This document shows positions 1-6,853 of a stretch of DNA of 19,031 nucleotides, in pieces (positions within the stretch are counted from its first letter, which is position 1; every line of letters starts with the position of its first letter). Source of the stretch: Dehalococcoidia bacterium (lineage in GTDB: Bacteria > Chloroflexota > Dehalococcoidia > Lucifugimonadales > SHYF01); NCBI GenBank assembly GCA_009692985.1, contig SHYF01000007.1, positions 1 to 19,031 of the forward strand. Direction: 5' to 3'. Below the pieces are notes generated by a model. That model was not told the origin of the DNA. It did no database searches and saw only the letters and a program-made list of their open reading frames with translations. Both the position numbers and the translations under genes were made by a program.

Positions 1-33
1 CTACCCAACTCCACCTCATCTAGAGTAGCTACC

Positions 34-699
34 ATGAACTTCGGCTTGCGGCCCATGCGCCTTGATGATATTGCCCAGGTGGCGGAAATCGAGCGTGAGG
101 CTTTTCCCACCACCTGGCCCCCCACGCCCTTCAAAAAGGAGCTGCAAAACCGCCTCGCCAACTATCTGGTGACCTGGATACCTGCAGGTCAGCAGGCCAG
201 CGCCTTGCGCCCTTCCCAGTCCGGCGATCCCGTGACAGAATCTCGGCACATGCTCCAGAGGCTGATGACTGGCGTGCGGGGCCTGTTTTCGAGCTCTCCG
301 GGGGGCCATTCCGAAGCAGGCGACTTTGTCGCCGGATACGAGGGAATCTGGTTCATGGCGGATGAGGCACATGTCGTTGCTATCGGTGTCAAGTCCGCGT
401 ATCAGCGCATGGGCTTGGGCGAGCTGCTGATGCAGGGTGGCGTCGAGCTGTCCATCGCTCGGCGCATGCGCAGCATGACTCTGGAGGCTAGGGTAAGCAA
501 CGCGCCGGCCCACGCCCTTTATGAGAAATACGGTTTTCGGAAGGTAGGAGTCCGCAAGAGTTACTACGCTGACAACAAGGAAGATGCTGTCATCATGACC
601 GCCGAAAACATACTTTCTTCTGCATACCAGGAGATGTTTGAGAGCCGCGTGGAGGTCTATCGCCAGCGCCGGGGTGAGGTCAACCGCATCCTGGCCTGA
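34..699 (+). CDS. rimI: RimI-like ribosomal protein S18 alanine N-acetyltransferase (GNAT family)
   Basis: A 221-residue GNAT acetyltransferase that would move acetyl from acetyl-CoA to a protein N-terminus (S18 in classical RimI). Residues 5-45 resemble the RimI start (R-x-M-x-x-D-D then I-E-R-E-A-F). Residues 112-130 hold the core strand and the acetyl-CoA loop Q124-R-M-G-L-G129. Residues 149-190 carry the family pattern L-E-A-R-V-S-N, L-Y-E-K-Y-G-F and Y-Y-A-D-N-K-E-D-A. RimI proteins are usually about 150 residues. This one has an extra segment at about 48-98 of low complexity and a C-terminal tail of about 28 residues. No Shine-Dalgarno is visible; a TAGAGT box at 21-26 lies 7 nt before the ATG, so the mRNA could be leaderless. 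rimI often neighbours tsaB/tsaD, but the upstream gene is outside the window. The family is secure; the exact substrate is inferred. Confidence 0.85.
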   Translation: MNFGLRPMRLDDIAQVAEIEREAFPTTWPPTPFKKELQNRLANYLVTWIPAGQQASALRPSQSGDPVTESRHMLQRLMTGVRGLFSSSPGGHSEAGDFVAGYEGIWFMADEAHVVAIGVKSAYQRMGLGELLMQGGVELSIARRMRSMTLEARVSNAPAHALYEKYGFRKVGVRKSYYADNKEDAVIMTAENILSSAYQEMFESRVEVYRQRRGEVNRILA

Positions 700-767
700 T
701 TCTGCTGCGGTGGAAGCTGGCCGACGTTTTCACTCCGAAATCCCTGGCGATACGACGACACGAGTTC

Positions 768-800
768 TTGACAATTGCTTGCCGTGGGATAAGGTATATA
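768..800 (+). promoter_or_regulatory. Candidate sigma70-type promoter for the HMG-CoA-lyase-like gene
   Basis: A perfect TTGACA stands at 768-773. The -10 is less clear: TAAGGT at 790-795 gives a 16-nt spacer, and the A/T-rich GGTATATA at 793-800 gives a long one. Position and strand suit the next gene, whose start is about 315 bp on. The -35 is strong and the -10 ambiguous. Confidence 0.4.
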
Positions 801-947
801 CCAGTAGGCTCCTGAAAAAGGAGAGTCCAGAGGGGCGAAGCCCCTTTGGTGGGGGACTGGGGGTATCCCCCAGTTATACTTTTCACCCCCTTCCTGGCCA
901 GGAAGGGGGCATTGGGATGGTCGAAGGAGTTTTCATAACCCTGTTAG
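801..947 (+). repeat. Hairpin-rich MITE-like element, copy A
   Basis: Copy A of an element also found at 6705-6853 and, inverted, at 2778-2926. It can form three hairpins: 827-849 (10-bp stem with a GAA loop), 856-874 (ACTGGGGG / CCCCCAGT) and 886-909 (a perfect 24-nt palindrome centred on TGGCCA). Its left edge, AGTAGGCTCCTGAAAAAG, and right edge, ending CCCTGTTAG, are degenerate versions of the cleaner inverted ends of the other copies. It encodes no protein. It probably is the oldest of the three because its ends have decayed most. No transposase is in the window; the term MITE is inferred from structure. Confidence 0.8.
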
Positions 948-969
948 AGTCAGGCCTCAATACAGGCAG

Positions 970-1100
970 GGCAAGGGATCCCGACGCGGTTGGGGTAGCC
1001 GAAGGCCCGCCTGAGGCTCGGTGAGCTAGCGGGCTCACCGGACATTTTCTGGTGTTTGGTCCTGGCAAGAACCCCGACTCTGTCGGGGGAGCCGAAGGCC
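970..1100 (+). promoter_or_regulatory. Tandem structured leader motif, possible regulatory RNA
   Basis: Two units, 970-1007 and 1064-1100, share GGCAAG, then stem CCCGAC-loop-GTYGGG, then AGCCGAAGGCC. The three loop bases differ (GCG and TCT). The stem differs only by a T/C change that keeps a G-U or G-C pair. A helix GCCTCA (954-959) with TGAGGC (1012-1017) could close unit 1. A perfect 8-bp hairpin, CGGTGAGC / GCTCACCG (1019-1040), separates the units. Unit 2 ends directly before the ribosome binding site, and TCCT at 1060-1063 could pair with AGGA at 1105-1108. It does not match any riboswitch consensus I can recall. A regulatory role is inference. Confidence 0.4.
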
Positions 1101-1115
1101 GGAAAGGAGATTAGG

Positions 1116-2303
1116 ATGTCCAGGAAGTACCCGAAGTTCTCTTACACTGAGGAGGGGATGCGGGAGGGGATGCAGATCGAGGACGCCAACATCTCTGTAG
1201 AGGATAAGGTGAGGTTGTTGGACGCCCTTTCGGAGACGGGCTTGAAGAACATAGTGATAGGGTCTTTTGTAAGCCCTCGCTATACTCCTCAAATGGCCCG
1301 CATGGATGAAATTGTTCAGAAGTTTCACCCCAAGAAAGGGGTCACCTACACGGCACTCGCCCTGAACGAGCGCGGCGTGGAAAGGGCACGCGCATACTCG
1401 CCGCCTCTCACAATCGATAGTGGGAACAATCCCAGCTTGAACCTGCCTCTGGACGATATATTCAACCGCCGCAACTCCAACCGGTCCCAGATGGACGCCG
1501 TGGCCGGCTGGCCCAAGACAATAGCCATGGCCCAAGAGCGGGGCGTCAAGGAGGTTGGTATTGGCGCGGGACACCCATGGGGCGGTAACTTCATCGGGCG
1601 CATACCTGTGGAAGTGACCATGAAGATGTTGGAGTTGCAGCACAAACTGTGGGACGAGGCAGGCATTAAGGTGACCGGTTGCTCACTGGGTGACACCATG
1701 GGGTGGAACATGCCCCACCTGGTGAAGGAAACCTTGGTCAACATCAAAGACAGGTGGCCGGAGATCACCAAATGGGGCTTCCACCTGCACAACGCCCGCG
1801 GTACAGCCCTGGCTACGGGCTTTACCATCCTTGACACGCTGACAGAGGAGGACTCGGTGCATCTGGATGGCACCATTGGAGGATTTGGCGGGTGCCCATA
1901 CGGCGGCCATGGCCGTGCTACTGGGATGATGCCTACTGAAGACCTAATGAACATGCTGGAGGAGATGGGAATAGACACCGGCGTAGACCTCAAGAAACTC
2001 ATTGAGGCCGTGTGGATGTGTGAGGAGATCGTGGGACGGCCCCTCATGGGGCACGTCTCCAAGGCGGGACCGTCGCCCAGCAAGCTCAAGGACCTGTTTA
2101 ATCCCAACATGCCATTTGTGGAGACTATGGAGCAGGCCAAGCATTTCATTACAGGCCCCAAGGCCTACGAGGGTGGCGTCTACCCTTGGCGGGAGGCTAT
2201 CACCAGCCCCTACCGCGATCGGCTGGAGAAGGGCCTTCCTGCCTACGAAGCGGACGGCGACTGGCCGTGGAAGGCGGACTGGTTTCCCAAGCCGTCTAAG
2301 TAG
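1116..2303 (+). CDS. HMG-CoA lyase-like / pyruvate carboxyltransferase family (DRE-TIM) enzyme
   Basis: A 395-residue TIM-barrel enzyme of the HMGL-like family, which makes or breaks C-C bonds next to CoA thioesters or 2-oxo acids with a divalent metal. The barrel spans about 10-310. Residues R16-E-G-M-Q20 take the place of the usual R-D-G-L-Q. H223-L-H225-N-A-R-G matches the metal-binding H-x-H. G-G-F-G-G-C260-P-Y carries the catalytic-loop cysteine of HMG-CoA lyases, followed by T-E-D-L-M-N-M-L. The chain is about 80-90 residues longer than a typical HMG-CoA lyase, with a Trp-rich C-terminal tail. I chose ATG 1116 because AAAGGAGA lies just upstream and the M-S-R-K-Y start fits; an in-frame ATG at 1056 falls inside the structured leader. 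Leucine catabolism is possible, but D-to-E in the first motif and the tail leave the substrate open. Confidence 0.8.
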   Translation: MSRKYPKFSYTEEGMREGMQIEDANISVEDKVRLLDALSETGLKNIVIGSFVSPRYTPQMARMDEIVQKFHPKKGVTYTALALNERGVERARAYSPPLTIDSGNNPSLNLPLDDIFNRRNSNRSQMDAVAGWPKTIAMAQERGVKEVGIGAGHPWGGNFIGRIPVEVTMKMLELQHKLWDEAGIKVTGCSLGDTMGWNMPHLVKETLVNIKDRWPEITKWGFHLHNARGTALATGFTILDTLTEEDSVHLDGTIGGFGGCPYGGHGRATGMMPTEDLMNMLEEMGIDTGVDLKKLIEAVWMCEEIVGRPLMGHVSKAGPSPSKLKDLFNPNMPFVETMEQAKHFITGPKAYEGGVYPWREAITSPYRDRLEKGLPAYEADGDWPWKADWFPKPSK

Positions 2304-2325
2304 CCCTGCGTCTGGCTAAGAACCG

Positions 2326-2365
2326 CAAGAAGCGGCCCGTCTTTCGGCGGGCCGCTTCTTGTTTG
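2326..2365 (+). terminator. Rho-independent terminator after the HMG-CoA-lyase-like gene
   Basis: A perfect 14-bp stem (CAAGAAGCGGCCCG at 2326-2339, complement at 2348-2361) with an 8-nt loop, followed by a short T run. It starts 22 bp after the stop codon. The run of T is short, but the stem is very stable. Confidence 0.85.
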
Positions 2366-2430
2366 GCAGGCCAAAAACGCTGGCATCCAGATAGACCCTT
2401 GCTGGCGCCTCTGGTAATCTGATAGGTGCA

Positions 2431-2727
2431 ATGGTGGGCGAGAATGTCCAGGAGACGGCACGGCTCCGCGTTCTGGTAATGGGACGCGTGCAGGGCGTGT
2501 CCTTCCGATATTACGCCCGTCGCCAGGCCCTCGGCCTGGGACTGGTGGGCTGGGCCAGGAATCTACGAGATGGCGCTACAGTGGAAGTGGTGGCGGAAGG
2601 GCCACGGCCTGCCTTAGCGCACTTCTTGCAACTCCTGCAAGCCGGCTCGCGCAGGGCCAGCGTCGCCCAGGTGGAGGTCGAGTGGAGTGAGGCCGAGGGC
2701 AAGTTCCAGTCGTTCCAAATCAGCTGA
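2431..2727 (+). CDS. acyP: Acylphosphatase
   Basis: A 98-residue acylphosphatase, which hydrolyses carboxyl-phosphate bonds such as in acetyl or carbamoyl phosphate. The hallmark G18-R-V-Q-G-V-S-F-R26 supplies the phosphate loop and catalytic arginine, and G40-W-A-R-N44 supplies the catalytic asparagine. The C-terminal strand V-E-V-E-W...F-Q-S-F-Q-I fits the alpha/beta sandwich fold. Length is normal (about 90-100). The ATG has AGGTG only 2 nt upstream; GTG at 2434 would be spaced better. TAATCT at 2415-2420 preceded by TGG could be an extended -10, giving a very short leader. It is separated from the previous gene by a terminator, so it is probably transcribed alone. Confidence 0.92.
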   Translation: MVGENVQETARLRVLVMGRVQGVSFRYYARRQALGLGLVGWARNLRDGATVEVVAEGPRPALAHFLQLLQAGSRRASVAQVEVEWSEAEGKFQSFQIS

Positions 2728-2777
2728 ACGCGGGGTCGCGCTGGCAACCTTTGCGCTTTGCATGAGGGAAAGGACTG

Positions 2778-2926
2778 CTATGAGGGTGTTGGCAACACCA
2801 TTCGACCATCCCCCTGGCCCCCTTCCTAACCAGAAAGGGGGTAAAAAAGATATCTGGGGGATACCCCCAGACCCCCACCAAAGGGGCTCTGCCCCTCTGG
2901 ACTTCCCTTCTTCAGCGATCCGCTAG
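2778..2926 (-). repeat. Hairpin-rich MITE-like element, copy C (inverted)
   Basis: The same element as at 6705-6853 in the opposite orientation and of equal length (143 bp between flanking TA dinucleotides at 2779-2780 and 2924-2925). The three hairpins are visible: a CCCCC / GGGGG palindrome (imperfect, around 2819-2841), CTGGGGG / CCCCCAG (2855-2871) and AGGGGC / GCCCCT (2882-2897). The right end overlaps the stop codon of the M1 aminopeptidase gene. The ends match as imperfect inverted repeats. It fills most of the space between two convergent genes and could also stop transcription from either side. Confidence 0.85.
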
Positions 2927-5517
2927 CCCGCTAGCCAACGGGCCATGTCAGACCTGTTGTGCTCCAGCCAGCGCACGTTAAGCCCAATGCGCTCCAGCGA
3001 CTGCTGGATTGTGCGCGTGGCCGCTGGAGTGGGGTGGCTCTCGAAGAACTCCTGCACGTCCCGGCGGGCAGCCAGTGTTGTGAAGCCGCCTGTGATACCC
3101 ACCAGGCGCATCATTGCAAAGCCGCCGGCGCCGTACCTCCTGTTAAACTCCGGCCAGTTGGCCTTCACATACTCCCATGTTAGGGCCGTGCCCCCGTGAG
3201 GATTGGATGCCGCAGCACCCACCAGGCCTACAGTGTCCTGGGGCCGCACCTCCGGCGACAGAGACATCTCCAATGTCTGCTCCAAGAGGGAGCGCTGCGT
3301 GAACCGGGTCATGGCCCCGTGCAGCCGGTTCTTCTCCTCCTGAAGGGTGGCCTCCTGGGCCAGGCGGCGCAGCGTGTGGTGGATGCTCTGGTCTCCTGTC
3401 TGGGCCGTCAGGGAGTAGACGACACCTCGCAGGTCTGGTATTAGAGAGGACGGCCTGGCCAGGAACCGCTGGAACCTGTCCTGGGCCTCCGCCAGTGTCT
3501 CCGGGTCGCCAAAGGCGCCAAGCTGTCCCAGCACCGTGCTGCGAAGCAAGGCATCCAGATGTCCTTCCCCTGGTGCGGCGTCCCACCCCACTTTTCTGGC
3601 AATGGGCCGTAGCAGCTCTCGGCCGAAGACCTGGAATTGGCGGTAGAACGGCTCCTGGGAGATGAGATGGTCAAGCTGTCGCAGGTTGATGGCAAGGTCA
3701 GCCCACACGCCGTAGTTGTACTCGTTCTTGTATGCTTGCGCCAGCCGCAGGAACTGCGTGGCCGGAAGCAGGCCAGCCCGGCATAGAGCGTAGGCGTCGC
3801 TTTGGAGTCCCAATCGGTCGGCAGGCGGGAGCTCGAATGCCTCTATGGCTGGGATGAACCCGTCCCACTCCTTGTCTGCGTACTGCACCCGGTAGAAACC
3901 GGTGTGACCTGGGTTGATCTTCACCCAAGGGTTGCCATCCCCTTTGGGAAGCGCCCGCTCCAGGCGCAGGATGGTTTCTTTGCCTTCCATCACCGTGGAG
4001 TCGGTTTGAGTGGCATCCCTGGCTGATACGCGTATGGGGACGCGCCATAGCGTTGTGTACTCGCTGGCCCCGCTGTACAGGAATCGCTGCTGAGATAGGT
4101 GCGCCTCCACGCGGCCGGCCCTCCGGCGGATGTCCGCGTTGATCACAGGGTATCCTGTTTGTCCCACCCAGCTATCCATGATGGCGGTCACGGGCTGGCC
4201 CGACACCTCTTCCATGGCATGCCACAAGTCGCGGGTGCGGGCGTTTTCATACGTATGGGCGGCAAGATATCTGTGCAACCCCTGCCGGAACTGCTCCTCT
4301 CCCAGGAACTGCTCCAGCATACGTAATATCGAAGCGCCTTTGCTGTAGCTGATTGCATCGAACAGCTGGCTAACCTCCGCTGGGTTGCGCACATCCGCCT
4401 CTATGGGATGGGAGTTCTCCAGACCGTCCAGGCTGAGGCCAGCGTTCACGTCGTCCATGATGAACTGGGTCCACATTTCCCACTCGGGGAAAAAGTGGTC
4501 CATCGCCTTGGTGGCCATCCAGGACGCAAAGCTCTCGTTCAGCCAGAGGTCGTTCCACCACGCCATTGTGACCAGGTCGCCAAACCACATATGCGCCATC
4601 TCGTGGGCCACCACCTCGGCGATGCGCTGGCGTGTGCCCGGCGCCGAGTTCTTCGGGTCGAACAGAAGCGCCGTCTCCCGATATGTAATAGCCCCCCAGT
4701 TCTCCATGGCACCCGCCGCGAAGTCTGGGATTGCCAGGTGGTCCAGCTTCTCCAGGGGATATGGAATGCCGAAGTAGTTGTTGTAGTACGGCAGCAACCG
4801 CGTGGCCACGTCCAGGGCGAAGCGCCCCAGCTCAGTTCTCCCAGGGGTTGTCCATACGCGGACCAGAGTTCCATCGCTGCTTCTCGCTTCGATGGACTCC
4901 ATCTCGCCTACCACGAAGGCTAGGAGGTAGGTTGACATGCGAGGAGTCTCGCGGAACAGCACGCGCTTCGTTCCGTTACGCCGGCTGGTCTCTCTGGCCA
5001 CGGGCGTGTTGGAGACAGCGGTAAAGTTTGATGGAATGACCATCGCAAGCTCGAATGTCGCTTTCAGCCCAGGCTCGTCCCAGCAAGGGAAGGCGCGACG
5101 GGCATCCGTTGCCTCGAACTGCGTGACAGCCAGCGTTCGCGTCTCCCCTTCGGGCGTCCTGTAAGAACTGCAATAGAAGCCGTGGAGCCGGTCGTTGAGC
5201 ACCCCCGTGAATCGGAGCACCAGTTGCGATTTACCTACATGGAGAGGGGAGCCGAAAGTAAACGTAACCGTCTCGGCAGCCTCGTCGTAGCTGATTCGCT
5301 CCGCCGCTATTTTTGTGCCGTCGCCACGGACCACAGAAGCTGCACGCACATTTATCTCGATGGCGTTGAGTACGATTTCACGGGTGGAGCGGGTTACTTC
5401 AATGTCAATGGTCTCCTCCCCGCGAAATGTGAACCGCTCCATGTCCGGTGTCAAGGTCAGGCGGTACTTCAGGGGTCGGACGTGTTGTGGCAGCAGCGAA
5501 AACTCAGATGTGATCAT
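2923..5517 (-). CDS. pepN: M1 family zinc aminopeptidase (PepN-like)
   Basis: An 864-residue cytoplasmic metallo-aminopeptidase that removes N-terminal residues from peptides. The exopeptidase motif G269-A-M-E-N273 binds the free amino group. H305-E-M-A-H309 and E328 (18 residues on) bind zinc, E306 is the catalytic base, and Y391 in Y-S-K-G-A is the likely transition-state tyrosine. Domain order is N-terminal beta saddle (about 10-195), thermolysin-like domain (about 200-440), a small beta domain and a helical ERAP1_C-like domain (about 535-855). Length is normal. No signal peptide is seen. AGAAAGGAAAT just before the ATG supports the start. The TAG stop uses the TA that flanks the repeat element at 2778-2926; without the element the same TAG would be read. 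Confidence 0.95.
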   Translation of the reverse strand: MITSEFSLLPQHVRPLKYRLTLTPDMERFTFRGEETIDIEVTRSTREIVLNAIEINVRAASVVRGDGTKIAAERISYDEAAETVTFTFGSPLHVGKSQLVLRFTGVLNDRLHGFYCSSYRTPEGETRTLAVTQFEATDARRAFPCWDEPGLKATFELAMVIPSNFTAVSNTPVARETSRRNGTKRVLFRETPRMSTYLLAFVVGEMESIEARSSDGTLVRVWTTPGRTELGRFALDVATRLLPYYNNYFGIPYPLEKLDHLAIPDFAAGAMENWGAITYRETALLFDPKNSAPGTRQRIAEVVAHEMAHMWFGDLVTMAWWNDLWLNESFASWMATKAMDHFFPEWEMWTQFIMDDVNAGLSLDGLENSHPIEADVRNPAEVSQLFDAISYSKGASILRMLEQFLGEEQFRQGLHRYLAAHTYENARTRDLWHAMEEVSGQPVTAIMDSWVGQTGYPVINADIRRRAGRVEAHLSQQRFLYSGASEYTTLWRVPIRVSARDATQTDSTVMEGKETILRLERALPKGDGNPWVKINPGHTGFYRVQYADKEWDGFIPAIEAFELPPADRLGLQSDAYALCRAGLLPATQFLRLAQAYKNEYNYGVWADLAINLRQLDHLISQEPFYRQFQVFGRELLRPIARKVGWDAAPGEGHLDALLRSTVLGQLGAFGDPETLAEAQDRFQRFLARPSSLIPDLRGVVYSLTAQTGDQSIHHTLRRLAQEATLQEEKNRLHGAMTRFTQRSLLEQTLEMSLSPEVRPQDTVGLVGAAASNPHGGTALTWEYVKANWPEFNRRYGAGGFAMMRLVGITGGFTTLAARRDVQEFFESHPTPAATRTIQQSLERIGLNVRWLEHNRSDMARWLAG

Positions 5518-5861
5518 GCGATTTCCTTTCTTGATTAGACTGGTTCATTCAATGGGCAAGGTAATTCTAGAGTTCCCATGTAAATCTTCTTCTTCCCGAT
5601 TATGGGCATAAACTAAATAACTTCCCAGGGTGTTACACAGGTGTTTCACCGCCATCCTCCCATTCCCCCATCAAGGGGGAAGGGATTTTGTCCTCTCCCC
5701 CGTCTAGGGGGAGAGTTAGAGTGGGGGTGAAGCAAGCGCCAACTTAATTAGTTTACGACCATCACAGTGACTCCTCAGAATGACATGGCTTGGATTACGT
5801 TTCCTGGCGGGATAATTGCCAATAGACTGCACACCAGTATACAGAAAGTCTCTGGACGAGG
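5518..5861. other. 344-bp intergenic region between pepN and the response regulator gene
   Basis: Both neighbours read leftward, so this holds the pepN promoter and the end of the regulator transcript. The part at 5530-5640 is distinctly A/T-rich, as expected for a promoter, but I cannot choose a convincing -35/-10 pair. The middle has two hairpins (listed separately). The stretch TCCTCAGAATGACA near 5772-5785 resembles a widely dispersed bacterial repeat. No gene is seen. Confidence 0.5.
5663..5715. repeat. Pair of C/G-run hairpins
   Basis: TTCCCCC-loop-GGGGGAA (5663-5681) and CTCTCCCCC-loop-GGGGGAGAG (5693-5715, 9-bp perfect stem). They resemble the hairpins of the repeat elements elsewhere in the window but lack the third hairpin and the ends. 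Lying downstream of the response regulator gene on its strand, they may slow or end transcription, although no T run follows on that strand. Confidence 0.55.
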
Positions 5862-6641
5862 CTATTGAGGCGTCATGAACTTGTACCCAACGCCCCGCTC
5901 GGTAAGGATCATTACTGGGCTGCTGGGGTCGTGTTCTATCTTTTTGCGCAGGTGCTGGATGTGCACTTTGAGGAGGTACTTCTTGCTGCTGGCCCTGTGG
6001 CCTCCCACAGGTACGAGCAGGACGCTTTCCGAGTCGTTGGGGTCGCGCTGCATCTCCTGCTCTGGAGCCACGTCCCCGTACTGTTGGCCCCACACGTTAG
6101 TCAGCAGGACGCTGGTGGGCACTGGGCGACCAGCGTTCTTGACCAGCTGAACAAGAAGGTTGTACTCGGTGTTAGTCAGCCTGGCGGGGCACCCACGCAC
6201 CTGCACCTCCCTGGTGTCGAAATGAACGGTAAGCTCACTGGTGACAAAGGGCTGTTCGACCGTGATGGATGGCATACGCTTGCACCTCCGAATCACCGCA
6301 TGAACGCGCGCGAGGAGCTGTATATAGCTGAACGGTTTGGTGATGTACTCGTCGGCTCCCCACTCTAGTCCCTTCACAACGTCATGGTCATCGGAGCGGA
6401 CCGTGAGCATGATGATGGGCACATCAGAGAAGGAGCGGATCTCCCTGCATACCTGAAAGCCGTCCCTGTCAGGCAGGCCGATGTCCAGGATTACCACATC
6501 TGGGCTGGCCGTGCGAGCCAGGCGGACCCCTTCTGTTGCGGTTCCAGCCGTCAGGATGGTGGATTTCGGCCATCGCATCTCAAAGCATAGGGAGATGACA
6601 TCTGCCAGTTCGGTGGCATCGTCAATCAACAGGACATCCAT
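5862..6641 (-). CDS. OmpR/PhoB-family response regulator
   Basis: A 259-residue two-component response regulator. The receiver (1-118) has the acidic pair D7-D8, phospho-acceptor D53, switch T80 and K102. The winged-helix DNA-binding domain (about 132-257) ends in the typical I-L-T-E-R-G-V-G-Y-K-F wing. Between W184-G and Y222-L-L-K-V-H-I there are about 28 residues more than usual (roughly 190-219), which falls in the loop between helices 2 and 3 that contacts RNA polymerase in PhoB-type regulators. The start has AGGAGG about 10 nt upstream. The cognate kinase gene lies directly upstream on the same strand, separated by a repeat element. The target genes are unknown; autoregulation is plausible from repeats near 8296-8317. 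Confidence 0.93.
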   Translation of the reverse strand: MDVLLIDDATELADVISLCFEMRWPKSTILTAGTATEGVRLARTASPDVVILDIGLPDRDGFQVCREIRSFSDVPIIMLTVRSDDHDVVKGLEWGADEYITKPFSYIQLLARVHAVIRRCKRMPSITVEQPFVTSELTVHFDTREVQVRGCPARLTNTEYNLLVQLVKNAGRPVPTSVLLTNVWGQQYGDVAPEQEMQRDPNDSESVLLVPVGGHRASSKKYLLKVHIQHLRKKIEHDPSSPVMILTERGVGYKFMTPQ

Positions 6642-6704
6642 AGTTCACCTACCTCCTGAGCTAAAAGCTACTTAGGAATAGCTCCAGTCAGCTCCATTAA
6701 GTCA

Positions 6705-6853
6705 CTAGCAGGCTGCTGAAAAAGGGGAGTCCAGAGGGGCGAAGCCCCTTTGGTGGGGGTCTGGGGGTATCCCCCAGGTATACTTTGCACCCCCTTCCTG
6801 GCCAGGAAGGGGGTAAGGGGGATGGTCGAACGGGTGTTTCCGCAGCCTGCTAG
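6705..6853 (+). repeat. Hairpin-rich MITE-like element, copy B (best preserved)
   Basis: A 149-bp unit with 17-bp terminal inverted repeats, CTAGCAGGCTGCTGAAA (6705-6721) and TTTCCGCAGCCTGCTAG (6837-6853), which have one mismatch. Inside are three hairpins: around AGGGGCGAAGCCCCT, CTGGGGGTATCCCCCAG and a palindrome centred on TGGCCA. TA lies at both edges (6706-6707, 6851-6852) and could be a target duplication as made by mariner/IS630-type transposases. There is no coding capacity. It sits between the kinase stop and the regulator start, so it may change the ratio of the two proteins by ending or processing the transcript. Confidence 0.88.

Larger units (their letters stand above)
700..1115. 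other. 416-bp non-coding region upstream of the HMG-CoA-lyase-like gene
   Basis: No credible gene is seen here; the short open frames lack homology and cross repeats. In order it holds a promoter candidate at 768-800, a hairpin-rich repeat at 801-947, a structured motif at 970-1007, an 8-bp hairpin at 1019-1040, a second copy of the motif at 1064-1100 and the ribosome binding site at 1101-1110. If the promoter is right, the mRNA leader is about 300 nt and contains the whole repeat. Confidence 0.6.

Noticed and set aside
801..947. Ordinary terminator for rimI.
   Set aside because: The hairpins lack a following T run and recur as a fixed-length unit with inverted ends at other sites, so a mobile repeat explains them better, though they may stop transcription incidentally.
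638..1024. Possible 128-residue protein between rimI and the lyase-like gene.
   Set aside because: It runs through the repeat element and structured motif, overlaps rimI and resembles no family; it is an accidental frame.
954..1110. Glycine, cobalamin or cyclic di-GMP riboswitch in the leader of the lyase-like gene.
   Set aside because: GCCGAAGG resembles part of the glycine and cobalamin consensus, but the remaining conserved blocks are absent or in another order, and the cyclic di-GMP core is not present.
1056..1115. Earlier start (ATG 1056) for the lyase-like gene.
   Set aside because: It lies inside the structured motif, has no ribosome binding site and would add residues unlike the family; ATG 1116 has a strong site.
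5663..5715. Fifth copy of the three-hairpin element.
   Set aside because: Only two hairpins are present, loops differ and no matching ends or length are found; kept as separate hairpins.
5862..6641. Frameshift in the response regulator as the cause of its extra residues.
   Set aside because: The frame is continuous and both the receiver and winged-helix motifs before and after the insert are in the same frame.
2778..6853. CRISPR array or phase-variable invertible segment made by the inverted element copies.
   Set aside because: Copies are kilobases apart with genes between and no regular spacing; no recombinase gene is present.
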